A stretch of DNA of 64,000 nt, taken from assembly GCA_965261915.1 (NCBI GenBank), contig CBDHDW010000013.1, positions 2,666,001-2,730,000 on the forward strand, given 5' to 3'. This stretch comes from JAIBDK01 sp965261915 (GTDB taxonomy: Bacteria > Pseudomonadota > Gammaproteobacteria > Arenicellales > Poriferihabitantaceae). A program made the translations under genes and the position numbers. Below the pieces are notes generated by a model, which was not told the origin of the DNA, did no database searches, and was given only the letters and a program-made list of their open reading frames with translations. Positions within the stretch are counted from its first letter, which is position 1, and each line of letters starts with the position of its first letter. Below, in pieces: positions 37,297 through 46,768 of this stretch.

Positions 37297-38844
37297 ATGG
37301 CCACAACGGATTATTCTACACATTATCTTCGCGAAATCCTGAATTCCAGCGTTTATGATGTTGCGCGTGAGACGCCGCTGCAAAATGCCAGGTTGCTTTC
37401 CCGACGTTTGGGCCATCAGGTTTGGCTGAAACGAGAAGATATGCAGCCCACCTTTTGTTACAAAATCAGGGGGGCTTACAATAAAATGGCACAACTATCG
37501 CCCGCTGAGCTGGACAAGGGTGTTGTTGCCGCTTCCGCCGGTAACCACGCCCAGGGAGTGGCGATGAGCGCGAAGAAACTTTCCTGTTGCGCGCTGATTG
37601 TGATGCCGGTAACCACGCCTACGGTGAAAGTCGAGGCCGTAAAAAGCTGGGGCGCAAAGGTAAAGCTTATCGGTGATAGCTATCAGGATGCTCATCAATT
37701 TGCACTCGAAGTGTGTGAGAAAAAGGGCAGTATATTTCTGAGCCCATTCGATGACCCTGCAATTATTGCCGGCCAGGGGACTGTAGCACTGGAAATTCTG
37801 AAGCAGCATTCAAGTGCATTGGAAGCGGTATTCGTTCCCGTTGGCGGTGCCGGACTCATTGCAGGAATGGCAATTTACATAAAGCAGCTGCGGCCCAATA
37901 TTCGGGTTATCGGAGTCGAGCCATATGAGTCAGATGCACTGTACCAATCCTTGCAAAGAGGGCGTCGCATCTGTTTGCAGAAAGTGGGTATATTTGCAGA
38001 TGGTGTAGCAGTAAAACAAATTGGTCAGGAGAATTTCCGGATTTGTAAAGACTATGTGGATGATGTTGTTCGTGTTTCTACAGATGAGATATGTGCAGCC
38101 ATCAAAGATGTGTTCGAAGATACGCGAACCATTTTGGAACCTTCCGGCGCACTCGCGGTTGCCGGTATTAAACGTTGGGTTAAAAATCGAGAGCTTTCGG
38201 GGGTTGCGAATGACACCACGCCGTTAAATTTAGTGGCAGTCGCATCAGGGGCAAATATGAATTTTGATCGATTGCGGCATGTATCGGAGCGAGCCGAGAT
38301 CGGTGAAAAACGGGAAGCCATTATCGCCGTCACCATTCCGGAAAAACGCGGTAGCTTCCGACGGTTCTACCGAACTTTGGGCAAGCGCAGGATCTCGGAG
38401 TTCAATTACCGTTATTCCAGCGCTGATGAAGCGCATATATTTGTCGGCGTGCAAATCAAGTCACTGACTGAGATTACCGAGTTAATTGAAAAATTAGCTC
38501 GTAAAGGTATCCAGTGTACGGATTTGACCGACAATGAACTGGCAAAAATACATGCTCGATATATGGTGGGTGGGCGTGTACCCGAGCTCACCAATGAGCG
38601 ACTATTCACATTTGAATTTCCAGAAAGACCGGGTGCTTTAGGGAACTTTCTTGACCAAATTGGAAGTACATGGAACATTACGCTGTTCCACTATCGAAAT
38701 CATGGTTCAGACTTTGGGCGGGTTTTGTGCGGTATTCAGGTGTCAGACCAAGACGATGTGATTTTTAATCAGTTTCTCGAGCAGTTAGGCTACGCGTTTA
38801 AGGAAGAGTCTGAAAATCCGGTATACAAGCTTTTTTTAAGGTAA
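37297..38844 (+). CDS. ilvA: Threonine ammonia-lyase (dehydratase), biosynthetic IlvA
   Basis: A PLP enzyme that deaminates threonine to 2-oxobutanoate for isoleucine synthesis. The PLP lysine lies in TFCYKIRGAYNKM, and a glycine-rich phosphate loop is PVGGAGLIAGMA. Two ACT-like regulatory domains occupy about 340-515, which indicates isoleucine feedback control. ATG at 37297 gives 515 aa and fits the family N-terminus (LREILNSSVYDVA); an in-frame ATG at 37192 would add an untypical 35 residues. Confidence 0.94.
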   Translation: MATTDYSTHYLREILNSSVYDVARETPLQNARLLSRRLGHQVWLKREDMQPTFCYKIRGAYNKMAQLSPAELDKGVVAASAGNHAQGVAMSAKKLSCCALIVMPVTTPTVKVEAVKSWGAKVKLIGDSYQDAHQFALEVCEKKGSIFLSPFDDPAIIAGQGTVALEILKQHSSALEAVFVPVGGAGLIAGMAIYIKQLRPNIRVIGVEPYESDALYQSLQRGRRICLQKVGIFADGVAVKQIGQENFRICKDYVDDVVRVSTDEICAAIKDVFEDTRTILEPSGALAVAGIKRWVKNRELSGVANDTTPLNLVAVASGANMNFDRLRHVSERAEIGEKREAIIAVTIPEKRGSFRRFYRTLGKRRISEFNYRYSSADEAHIFVGVQIKSLTEITELIEKLARKGIQCTDLTDNELAKIHARYMVGGRVPELTNERLFTFEFPERPGALGNFLDQIGSTWNITLFHYRNHGSDFGRVLCGIQVSDQDDVIFNQFLEQLGYAFKEESENPVYKLFLR

Positions 38845-38848
38845 CAAC

Positions 38849-39079
38849 ATGTTAAAAGAAATTGATATTCACGAACCGGTAGAACTCGGTGGGATTTTCA
38901 ATATTCCCGGGGAAGGGTTTATAGTGGAACTGCATTTTGAAAACTCGACTTATATGTTCGACAAACAGGGGCTCCAACATCGTATAGTTGAAAAAAAGCG
39001 AAAAGGTCTTGATGCCTCAGTTGAAGAAACTGCGCTTGCACAGATCAATAATTTTGGACCGGTATTCGATCAATGGTAG
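38849..39079 (+). CDS. Unrecognised small protein, 76 aa
   Basis: A short acidic-to-neutral soluble protein starting MLKEIDIHEPVELGG, with IFNIPGEGFIVELHFENSTY in the middle. It has no signal peptide, membrane segment or motif that I recognise. It lies 4 bases after ilvA, and its stop overlaps the ATG of the phosphopantetheinyl transferase gene, which argues that it is real and translated. AAGG lies 7 bases before the ATG. Confidence 0.65.
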   Translation: MLKEIDIHEPVELGGIFNIPGEGFIVELHFENSTYMFDKQGLQHRIVEKKRKGLDASVEETALAQINNFGPVFDQW

Positions 39080-39882
39080 TGCCCCGCAATTCTGCGGTTT
39101 CTGAAAGAAAATTACGCTGGACAAATCAAATCCAGACGGATCAATTGCTCGCGGGGCAGATTCATCTTTGGTTGATTCCAATTGATAGTCTGCCAACGGT
39201 ATATACAGAGGGGTTTTCTGATGGGCTGACAGAGCGAGAGCGAATGCGCGCTCAACGTATCATTGACAAAGAGAAACGAAAACGCTACTGCGGCGGCAGG
39301 TTAGGATTGCGTCAGCTGCTGGAAGGGTATAGCGGAGTTCCTGCTGATAAACTCGAGTTTACTTATGGCGAACGAGGCAAGCCATTATTGCGTCAGATTG
39401 TTGACGGCAAACAGTTGGAGTTCAACTATACCGTGAGTAGCGGTTACGCATTGTATGCATTTGCCTGGAATTCGGAGGTTGGTGTGGATCTTGAAATTTA
39501 CCCTCGAGAGATCAACCACGAACTGTTTGCCGGGCGAATACTGAGTAATACTGAAGAAGCGCATTGGCGGAAAGCATGTAAATTTGACCCAAACGACACC
39601 ATGCTTTGTTGTTGGACTCGAAAAGAGGCATATGGAAAATTGGTTGGTGTTGGGATTCGATACCGAATGAATGAAGTTGATGTATTGGCATCAGGTCGTG
39701 ATTGCTGGCAAACCAATGTAGTCGGGTTGTTTGAAGATAATGTCACAGAAAAACGCACCAGTGATTTAGTGGCTGAGGGTGTTCAGATCGAGCTGCCAAT
39801 TCCCGGCGCGGCATCGTTAATGTATTACCAGACTGGCAATTTCCACCCTGAACTGTTAGGTTTTGTCTACCGCCGTAATTGA
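39073..39882 (+). CDS. Sfp-type 4'-phosphopantetheinyl transferase
   Basis: Transfers the phosphopantetheine arm of CoA to a carrier protein. Family motifs are present in order: CGGRLGLRQLL, GVDLEIYP (metal-binding Asp and Glu) and WTRKEAYGKLVGVG (Trp and the catalytic Lys-Glu-Ala). The length of 269 aa fits Sfp/Gsp enzymes rather than AcpS. No NRPS, PKS or dedicated carrier protein gene is in the window, so its target is unknown. It overlaps the 76-aa gene by seven bases. Confidence 0.88.
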   Translation: MVVPRNSAVSERKLRWTNQIQTDQLLAGQIHLWLIPIDSLPTVYTEGFSDGLTERERMRAQRIIDKEKRKRYCGGRLGLRQLLEGYSGVPADKLEFTYGERGKPLLRQIVDGKQLEFNYTVSSGYALYAFAWNSEVGVDLEIYPREINHELFAGRILSNTEEAHWRKACKFDPNDTMLCCWTRKEAYGKLVGVGIRYRMNEVDVLASGRDCWQTNVVGLFEDNVTEKRTSDLVAEGVQIELPIPGAASLMYYQTGNFHPELLGFVYRRN

Positions 39883-39905
39883 AAAATCCCAGAGAAAGGT
39901 AATCA

Positions 39906-41021
39906 ATGAAATTTGTAGATTTAGATACCCAAATGCAAGCCATTGATGGAGAAATCCGCTACGCTATAGACACCGTTCTTTCGCACAAACAGTTTATCAT
40001 GGGACCCGAAGTGGCAAAGCTTGAACAGCAGCTTGCCGACTATTGCGGTGTTAAACACGTGATCAGTGCAGCAAGCGGAACGGATGCGTTGCTTATGTTG
40101 TTGATGGCGCTTGAAATAGGGCCGGGTGATGGCGTAATCGTCCCGCCGTTCACTTTTGTTGCTACTGCGGAAGTTGTAAAGTTACTGGGCGCTACCCCGG
40201 TATTCGTTGACGTTGATGAAGATTCGTTTAACATTTCACCAACGGAGTTGGAGCGTACAATTGAGGAAGTGAACGCTAGTGGAGCGGTTAACCTGAAAGG
40301 GATTATTGCGGTCGATTTGTTCGGTATGCCGGCCGATTACAGTGCAATTGTTGCGATAGCTGAAAAGCATGGGCTTTTTATGCTCTGTGACGCAGCCCAA
40401 AGTTTTGGAGCGCATTATCAGGGGACTCAAGTGGGTAATATCGGGGATATCTCGGCCACCAGTTTTTTCCCGGCGAAACCACTGGGGTGTTATGGAGATG
40501 GCGGCGCTGTTTTTACCAATAACGATGATATTGCAGACGTAGTAGAGTCAATCCGGTTTCACGGTAAGGGTGTGACGCAGTATGAAAATATTCGAATCGG
40601 AATTACCGGACGGATGGATACGATTCAGGCTGCAATCCTGTCTTGCAAGTTGAATATCTTTGATCAGGAACTGGAAGCGAGAGAAAAGTTGGCTAATCGA
40701 TATGACGTGGCACTGTCTGATTGTGTTACGACTCCGAAAATTCCGCATGACAGGAGCAGCGCGTGGGCTGTGTATACTATTCGTTCAGCCCAAAGAGACG
40801 AGATTAAACAGGCGCTACAGGCTGAAGGAATTCCATGCGCAGTTTATTATCCTGCTCCATTGCACCAACAACCTGCGTTTGAAAATGCCATTGGTGGCGG
40901 CGAGCCAATGCCGGTATCCGACAAACTTTCACTGCAAGTCATTAGTTTGCCGATTCATCCTTATCTAGACGAGAATGATCAGGATAAGGTAATTCAGGCA
41001 ATCAAATCGGTGACGCAATAA
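39906..41021 (+). CDS. DegT/DnrJ/EryC1/StrS-family sugar aminotransferase
   Basis: A PLP enzyme that aminates a nucleotide-linked keto sugar. SGTDALLMLLMAL, TFVATAEVV, CDAAQSFGAHY and the PLP-lysine segment FFPAKPLGCYGDGGA are clear. The length of 371 aa is normal. The sequence resembles WbpE/WlbC enzymes that act on UDP-3-keto sugars, but the substrate is inferred. It is followed by a sugar transferase gene, consistent with surface glycan synthesis. AAAGGT precedes the ATG. Confidence 0.9.
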   Translation: MKFVDLDTQMQAIDGEIRYAIDTVLSHKQFIMGPEVAKLEQQLADYCGVKHVISAASGTDALLMLLMALEIGPGDGVIVPPFTFVATAEVVKLLGATPVFVDVDEDSFNISPTELERTIEEVNASGAVNLKGIIAVDLFGMPADYSAIVAIAEKHGLFMLCDAAQSFGAHYQGTQVGNIGDISATSFFPAKPLGCYGDGGAVFTNNDDIADVVESIRFHGKGVTQYENIRIGITGRMDTIQAAILSCKLNIFDQELEAREKLANRYDVALSDCVTTPKIPHDRSSAWAVYTIRSAQRDEIKQALQAEGIPCAVYYPAPLHQQPAFENAIGGGEPMPVSDKLSLQVISLPIHPYLDENDQDKVIQAIKSVTQ

Positions 41022-41040
41022 TCACTATTTTGTATCGCAA

Positions 41041-42369
41041 ATGAAAGGCGCGCGCTTTGCTGGTTGTATTCTATTTGTGATTGACGTTGCTGGGTTGTTT
41101 GGCGCGTTCAGTCTCGCGCATTTTTTCAGAATACAGCGTTGGTACGATATACAGGCAGGCGAGCTATGGTTTCTCGTATTAGCATCTGCAAGCTGTTTGT
41201 ATTTAATGGATGCCTATAACATACGCGTATCCAGAACAACGAATCGATTTCTTGCCGACAGTTTCGCTGCGATTATTGGGGCAATCATCACCAGTGTTTT
41301 TATTACCTACCTTGCAGGTGTTGATCATTTCACCTCTTTGTTTGGCCGGGGTGTATTACCTGTTGCGGCGTTGCTGTTTGCTCTGTGGTCTATCATTTTT
41401 CGCTGGATTGTTTCTGAGTGGGTCCACGAAGCGGGCGGTATAGAAGATTGGTTGATCGTCTCGGACGAATCGGTCTACAGCAATTTCCTGGAAGATCTTG
41501 CTTTATTGCCGGCATCGGTTAAAACCACGAGAATAGATACTCATTCAACAGTTGAGCAAATACAGGATTGGAAAATTAACAAGCCATCGCAAACGGCTGT
41601 GGTTTTCCAGGATGGAATTCAGCATAATCCGATTCTTGTCGAACAATTGAGGAAAATGGGCAAATCGGGCGTATACATCTTTTCTTTGCCCGATTATTAC
41701 GAGCAATATTGGGAAAAAATACCGGTAACCAGCGTCGATCGAAGTTGGGCGTTTCGAAGTATTGGATCAAACTTTCTCAACGATCGAATGGGTATACGTT
41801 TAAAACGCATCGCAGATTTTATTTTTGGAATTGCTGGACTGGTTGTTACGTCTCCAATATTACTGGCAACGGCGTTAATTATTAGATTCACATCTCCAGG
41901 TGACGTCATTTATAAGCAGACGCGCGTCGGTTTAAACGAAAAAAACTTCACGGTCTACAAATTCAGAAGCATGGTAAATGACGCAGAAAAAGATGGCCCA
42001 CAGTGGAGTTCAGCGGATGATACGCGCATTACTGGTTTCGGGCGGTTTTTAAGGCGGTCTAGAATCGATGAGCTGCCACAGCTATGGAATCTGATTATCG
42101 GAAATATGAGTTTAATCGGCCCAAGGCCTGAGCGCCCCGAATTTGTTGAAAACTTAAAGAACGAAATTCCATTCTATGAGATGCGAGCTTTGGTGACTCC
42201 CGGGTTAACCGGATGGGCACAGGTTAACTATCCGTATGGTTCTAGTGTCGATGATGCGCGCAAAAAACTTGAATACGATTTGTTTTACATTAAGAACCAT
42301 TCGATTCGGTTAGATTTTTCAATCGTATTCCGTACCTTCCTGGTGGTTTTAAGCGGTGGCGGCCGTTAA
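41041..42369 (+). CDS. Polyprenyl-phosphate sugar-1-phosphate transferase
   Basis: A WcaJ/ExoY-type initiating glycosyltransferase that moves a sugar phosphate to undecaprenyl phosphate. The N-terminal half has about four membrane helices and a Rossmann-like linker. The C-terminal catalytic domain (about 255-442) contains RLKRIADFIFGIAGLV, VYKFRSMVNDAEKDGP, RRSRIDELPQLWN, IGPRPERPEFV and PGLTGWAQVN. The length of 442 aa is typical of the long form. It probably starts synthesis of an exopolysaccharide, O-unit or glycoprotein glycan. Confidence 0.92.
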   Translation: MKGARFAGCILFVIDVAGLFGAFSLAHFFRIQRWYDIQAGELWFLVLASASCLYLMDAYNIRVSRTTNRFLADSFAAIIGAIITSVFITYLAGVDHFTSLFGRGVLPVAALLFALWSIIFRWIVSEWVHEAGGIEDWLIVSDESVYSNFLEDLALLPASVKTTRIDTHSTVEQIQDWKINKPSQTAVVFQDGIQHNPILVEQLRKMGKSGVYIFSLPDYYEQYWEKIPVTSVDRSWAFRSIGSNFLNDRMGIRLKRIADFIFGIAGLVVTSPILLATALIIRFTSPGDVIYKQTRVGLNEKNFTVYKFRSMVNDAEKDGPQWSSADDTRITGFGRFLRRSRIDELPQLWNLIIGNMSLIGPRPERPEFVENLKNEIPFYEMRALVTPGLTGWAQVNYPYGSSVDDARKKLEYDLFYIKNHSIRLDFSIVFRTFLVVLSGGGR

Positions 42370-42372
42370 GCA

Positions 42373-44292
42373 TTGTTAGCGGCGCTTGTTCTTCTAGCAA
42401 CGCTCGTAGTTCCCGGGTTTTTCATTGCACAGTTGATGCAAATTAGAGAGTATTTGCTGCCAATTTCAGTTGCTTTTTCGTATGCGTTGTTTTTGGCAGT
42501 GGTTACGATTGCGCGATATTTTGAGTTGTCATTGTTTCAAATGACCGGTTCACTCGTGACCACAACTTTATTACTTGGGGTTACAACTTTACTGTTTTGT
42601 GGAAGAGCAGGTTTTTTGGCATCGTGCGGTGTAGAAAAATTATTCAGCAAGACGGTATCCTCAAAAACACTAAGCGTAGTGATTTTGTTGTTAGGAGCCT
42701 ATTTTCTGGTTTTCGGCATTTACGATGAAGTCCCAGCTGATATATATCAACACCTAAGCTACACGCTAACCGCTTTCGATTCGATACAACAATTCGGATT
42801 TGGGGATGGAAGCCAGATATCTGTTATGCCAAACAGAGGGCCAAGAGATTTTTACATTTTGGTGTCCTGGCTTGCTCTTGTCACAAACCTAACTCAATAC
42901 GAAATCTATATTCCTGTCTCAATAGTGGGCGTATTTTTGTTCGTCCTTGGTTTTCTTGCCGCAGCAGATCGTCTGTATCGGGCGTTCCAGTTCTCTCCCG
43001 CATCTCATCAAATTGCCGTTATTTTTGGGACTGTCTTTGTTGCTTCTCAAATGGGATTGTCGGTATTTTCATTTATTCGATACTACAGTTTCGCACCATC
43101 GATTATAAATTTTGTCTTGTATTTTACGGGCATTATCATTTTATTGGACTTGTTTGAGGGCAGTAAACATCGTTGGAAATCAATGATGGTTTTGTTGGTT
43201 GCGATCATCGCAAGCGCAGAAATTCATTTTCAGGAATCCATGTTCATTTTGACCGCAGCGCTGCTGTTGATATTGTGGAAGCTGGTGGAAGGGATTATTC
43301 AATCGAATGTTGAGCATCGAAATAGAAGGAAGATTTGCTCCACGCTTCTTGTTGCTCTAACTTTGACATTAATTGCGATCTACGTATGGATTCGCCTTGG
43401 AAATCCACTCCCGTGGTATAGACATTCAGAGGTGCTTGAAACCAGTTTTCAATACATCGGCCGGGTGTTTTATCTAGACCCTACATACAAGTTTTATCAG
43501 GTTCTAACAACGTGGGGAGTTTTGGTATACATTCTAACGATCATCTGCTTCAAGAGATTGTTAAGCCAGCCATTTCTATTGCTCGCAATGGCATCGCCAA
43601 TTTTCACATTATTCAACCCTTTGGTAATTGATATGTTCATGCGACTGGGAAAAGGTATCACTGTTTGGCGATTCGGTTTCTTTGTGCCAATACATTTTGT
43701 TGGAGGCGTTCTCGTAGTATTGATGCTGGAACAAATCAAGCAGAATTTGGTTTTTCGACGAATCGCATCATTAGCTGCACTTGCGATGCTGTTTTTACTA
43801 TTATTCCCCTCGGTTGGCGGCATCAAAACAAATGCCCATTCAAAACTAACACTGGCATCAGTGCCCCGGGAAAATAGTTGGCAACATTGGCGGGATCTGG
43901 TTGAATTTATGAGAAGCTATGAAATTGCAAATCCCGAGATTGACAGAAGAGTACTTTCAGACCCAGTGACGGCCTACATGCTTCGCGCGTTCAGCCATTT
44001 TCGAGGTTACAATTTGAAATTTATCCCCTCTCCATATTACTATCGATATCAATTTTCCTTTGACAGCTATGACCGCTTCCCACTTTCCAAATATGCGGGC
44101 AAACTAATTATTGTAAACAACAGAAACGGCGGAAAGAGTTCCGCCAGCGCAATAGCGAGACACTGGCATGAAGATATCCTGCGACTGACAGACTACTACA
44201 CTCCTGAGTTATCGTATCATCTGGAGAGCAACCCAGACAGATTTGAGCAGTTGTGGTCCGCAGACAAAATTTCGGTTTATTTGATACGTTAA
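42373..44292 (+). CDS. Unrecognised polytopic membrane protein, possibly GT-C like
   Basis: A 639-aa protein with about 11 hydrophobic segments in residues 1-475 and a soluble C-terminal part (about 480-639). An acidic loop DEVPADIYQHLSYTL after an early helix recalls the Asp-bearing first loop of GT-C glycosyltransferases. I cannot assign a family. The likely start is TTG at 42373, three bases after the sugar transferase stop; the next ATG is at 42436. By eye it is more AT-rich than its neighbours. Its place suggests a role in glycan assembly or transfer. Confidence 0.75.
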   Translation: MLAALVLLATLVVPGFFIAQLMQIREYLLPISVAFSYALFLAVVTIARYFELSLFQMTGSLVTTTLLLGVTTLLFCGRAGFLASCGVEKLFSKTVSSKTLSVVILLLGAYFLVFGIYDEVPADIYQHLSYTLTAFDSIQQFGFGDGSQISVMPNRGPRDFYILVSWLALVTNLTQYEIYIPVSIVGVFLFVLGFLAAADRLYRAFQFSPASHQIAVIFGTVFVASQMGLSVFSFIRYYSFAPSIINFVLYFTGIIILLDLFEGSKHRWKSMMVLLVAIIASAEIHFQESMFILTAALLLILWKLVEGIIQSNVEHRNRRKICSTLLVALTLTLIAIYVWIRLGNPLPWYRHSEVLETSFQYIGRVFYLDPTYKFYQVLTTWGVLVYILTIICFKRLLSQPFLLLAMASPIFTLFNPLVIDMFMRLGKGITVWRFGFFVPIHFVGGVLVVLMLEQIKQNLVFRRIASLAALAMLFLLLFPSVGGIKTNAHSKLTLASVPRENSWQHWRDLVEFMRSYEIANPEIDRRVLSDPVTAYMLRAFSHFRGYNLKFIPSPYYYRYQFSFDSYDRFPLSKYAGKLIIVNNRNGGKSSASAIARHWHEDILRLTDYYTPELSYHLESNPDRFEQLWSADKISVYLIR

Positions 44293-44293
44293 A

Positions 44294-46684
44294 TCAATCC
44301 GCTGTTTTGCCAGATGGTGAAGACGTTTTCTTCCGGGCAGTTTTTTTCTTTGAAGCTTTCTTTTTCGCGGTTGCTTTTTTTGCAACTTTCTTCTTGCCCC
44401 GAGGAGGCTTCGCATTTTTAAGTAACTCAATGCAATCTGCCAAAGATAAGGTTTTGGGTTCTTCAATATCCTTCGGGACGCGTGCGTTTTTCTCGCCATC
44501 GGTAACATAAGGGCCGTAACGGCCATTCAGAACTTGGATACCTTCCTCTTCAAAATCAAGAATGAGTCTGTTTGCATCTTTCTCTTTCTTCTCGGCAACG
44601 AGAATTAACGCAGTTTCTTTCTCGACTGTATACGGATCGTGATCGCCAAGTGAAACAAACTTATCACCGTATTTTACATACGGCCCGAAGCGTCCAATTG
44701 CAACAGTGAGTTTTTCGCCCTCAGGCGTTTCTCCCAAAGAACGCGGCAGTTTGAATAGTTCAACTGCTTGTTCGAAAGTTATCGCATCAAGCTTCTGTCC
44801 AGGACGAAGACTCGCGAACGTAGGCTTTTCCTCGTCGTCTCGAGTTCCGATCTGAGCGTAAGGCCCATATCTGCCCATGCGGACAGATAAAGGCTTTGCG
44901 GATTTAGGATCGGTTCCCAGAACGCGGGATTGAATCACTTCGTCACGGCTAACCGATTCTTCCTTGGCATCGACCTGTTTCGAAAAGGCAGTCCAGAATT
45001 CGCGCATCAATGGAATCCATTGTTTTTCTCCCCGAGAAATCTCGTCAAGAGAATCTTCCATCTTTGCGGTGAATTCGTAATCAACATATTGGGTAAAGTG
45101 CTGAGAGAGAAACCGGTTGACGGTCTTGCCAATATCAGTGGGTTCAAAGCGTCTGCTCTCCAGAATCACATATTCCCGATTTTGTAATGTGGCAATAATC
45201 GAAGCATAGGTGGACGGGCGCCCGATACCATAGGCTTCGAGAGTTTTTATCAAACTGGCTTCGTTGTAACGAGGAGGAGGTTCGGTAAAGTGTTGCTCGG
45301 GACGGATTGCAGTCAACTCAACGGACATTCCTTCTTCCATTGGCGGAAGCAGAACTTGTTTTTCATCTTTGTCCGGTTTGTCATCTTTACCCTCAAGGTA
45401 AACCGACATAAAGCCCGGTATGCGAATGGTGGAACCGGTTGAGCGAAAAACGCCACTTGTCCCGGCGGACATATCCACAGATACAGTATCGATTGTTGCA
45501 TGGATCATCTGACAGGCAACGGTACGTTTCCAGATCAGCTCGTAGAGTAGAAACTGATCGCCTGACAATTGCGATTTCAGTTGATCCGGGGTTCGATTCG
45601 CCGATGTGGGGCGTATGGCTTCATGCGCTTCTTGTGCATTTTTCGATTTGTTTTTAAATTGACGGGGTTCGTCTGGAACAGCATCTGCGCCGTATCGTTT
45701 TGTAATCAGATCCCGGATTTCTGAAACCGCTTCTCCTGCCAAAACCACCGAGTCTGTACGCATGTAGGTGATCAACCCAACTGCACCGCCTTCAATTTCA
45801 AGGCCTTCATAAAGCTGCTGCGCTATCTGCATGGTTCGTCGAGCGCTAAATCTGAGCTTTCTCGATGCCTCCTGTTGCAGCGTCGAAGTAATAAATGGTG
45901 CGGCAGGATTTCGTTTGCGTTCTTTCTTCGTAACTTTTATGACAGTTAACCGCCCACGAGCGGCATCGCTCAGGGTCGACTCAACCTGACGTGCAGTATC
46001 TTCGTCGGTTATCGAGAACTGCTCAAGTTTCTCATCTTTGTAGTGAGTTAGTTTTCCAACCAACTCTTTACCGTCAGTTTTTAGGCCGGCTTCAACACTC
46101 CAGTACTCCTGCCGAATAAAATCTTCAATTTCCTGCTCGCGTTCGCAAATCAGGCGCAGTGCCGGGCTCTGAACTCGTCCAGCAGAAAGGCCTCGGCGAA
46201 TTTTTTTCCAAAGCAAGGGTGATAAATTGAAGCCAACCAAATAGTCAAGAGCTCGTCTCGCTTGCTGAGCCTCAATCAGATTAGTAGAAATTTCTCTCGG
46301 GTTTTCCACCGCCTTTTGAATAGCGGTTTTTGTAATTTCGTGAAACTCGACCCGATATACGGGCTTGTCACCGATGGCATTGTTTTCTTTCAAAAGCTCA
46401 TAGAGATGCCAGGAAATAGCTTCGCCTTCTCTATCCGGATCAGTGGCCAGGTAGAGGGAGTCGGCTTTTTTCATTTCTCTGATAATGGCGTCAACGTGCT
46501 TTTTGTTTCTCTCAACAATTTCATAACGCATTTCGAAATTGTTTTCCGTGTCTACTGCACCTTTCTTCGGCAGCAAATCCCTAACATGACCATAGGAAGC
46601 CAGTGCCTTGAAATCATTGCCAAGATACTTCGACATTGATCGAGCTTTTGCCGGCGACTCGACGATAATTAGCGGTTTGCCCAT
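44294..46684 (-). CDS. topA: DNA topoisomerase I TopA
   Basis: Relaxes negative supercoils. The Toprim domain is at residues 1-120 (IVESPAKARSMSKYLG, DPDREGEAISWHL). The active Tyr lies in ITYMRTDSVVL. After about residue 580 the protein has three glycine-tyrosine repeats (MGRYGPYAQIG, IGRFGPYVKYG, NGRYGPYVTDG) instead of the Cys4 zinc ribbons of E. coli TopA. It ends in a Lys/Ala-rich tail. The length of 796 aa fits this variant. smg and dprA lie upstream on the same strand. Confidence 0.95.
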   Translation of the reverse strand: MGKPLIIVESPAKARSMSKYLGNDFKALASYGHVRDLLPKKGAVDTENNFEMRYEIVERNKKHVDAIIREMKKADSLYLATDPDREGEAISWHLYELLKENNAIGDKPVYRVEFHEITKTAIQKAVENPREISTNLIEAQQARRALDYLVGFNLSPLLWKKIRRGLSAGRVQSPALRLICEREQEIEDFIRQEYWSVEAGLKTDGKELVGKLTHYKDEKLEQFSITDEDTARQVESTLSDAARGRLTVIKVTKKERKRNPAAPFITSTLQQEASRKLRFSARRTMQIAQQLYEGLEIEGGAVGLITYMRTDSVVLAGEAVSEIRDLITKRYGADAVPDEPRQFKNKSKNAQEAHEAIRPTSANRTPDQLKSQLSGDQFLLYELIWKRTVACQMIHATIDTVSVDMSAGTSGVFRSTGSTIRIPGFMSVYLEGKDDKPDKDEKQVLLPPMEEGMSVELTAIRPEQHFTEPPPRYNEASLIKTLEAYGIGRPSTYASIIATLQNREYVILESRRFEPTDIGKTVNRFLSQHFTQYVDYEFTAKMEDSLDEISRGEKQWIPLMREFWTAFSKQVDAKEESVSRDEVIQSRVLGTDPKSAKPLSVRMGRYGPYAQIGTRDDEEKPTFASLRPGQKLDAITFEQAVELFKLPRSLGETPEGEKLTVAIGRFGPYVKYGDKFVSLGDHDPYTVEKETALILVAEKKEKDANRLILDFEEEGIQVLNGRYGPYVTDGEKNARVPKDIEEPKTLSLADCIELLKNAKPPRGKKKVAKKATAKKKASKKKTARKKTSSPSGKTAD

Positions 46685-46768
46685 AGTTGTTTTAAATTAA
46701 TTGTGCAGACCAACACACCCGGGTTGGTCAATAATCCGAATTGAATAAAGGTTGTTTTGATCCAGAGG

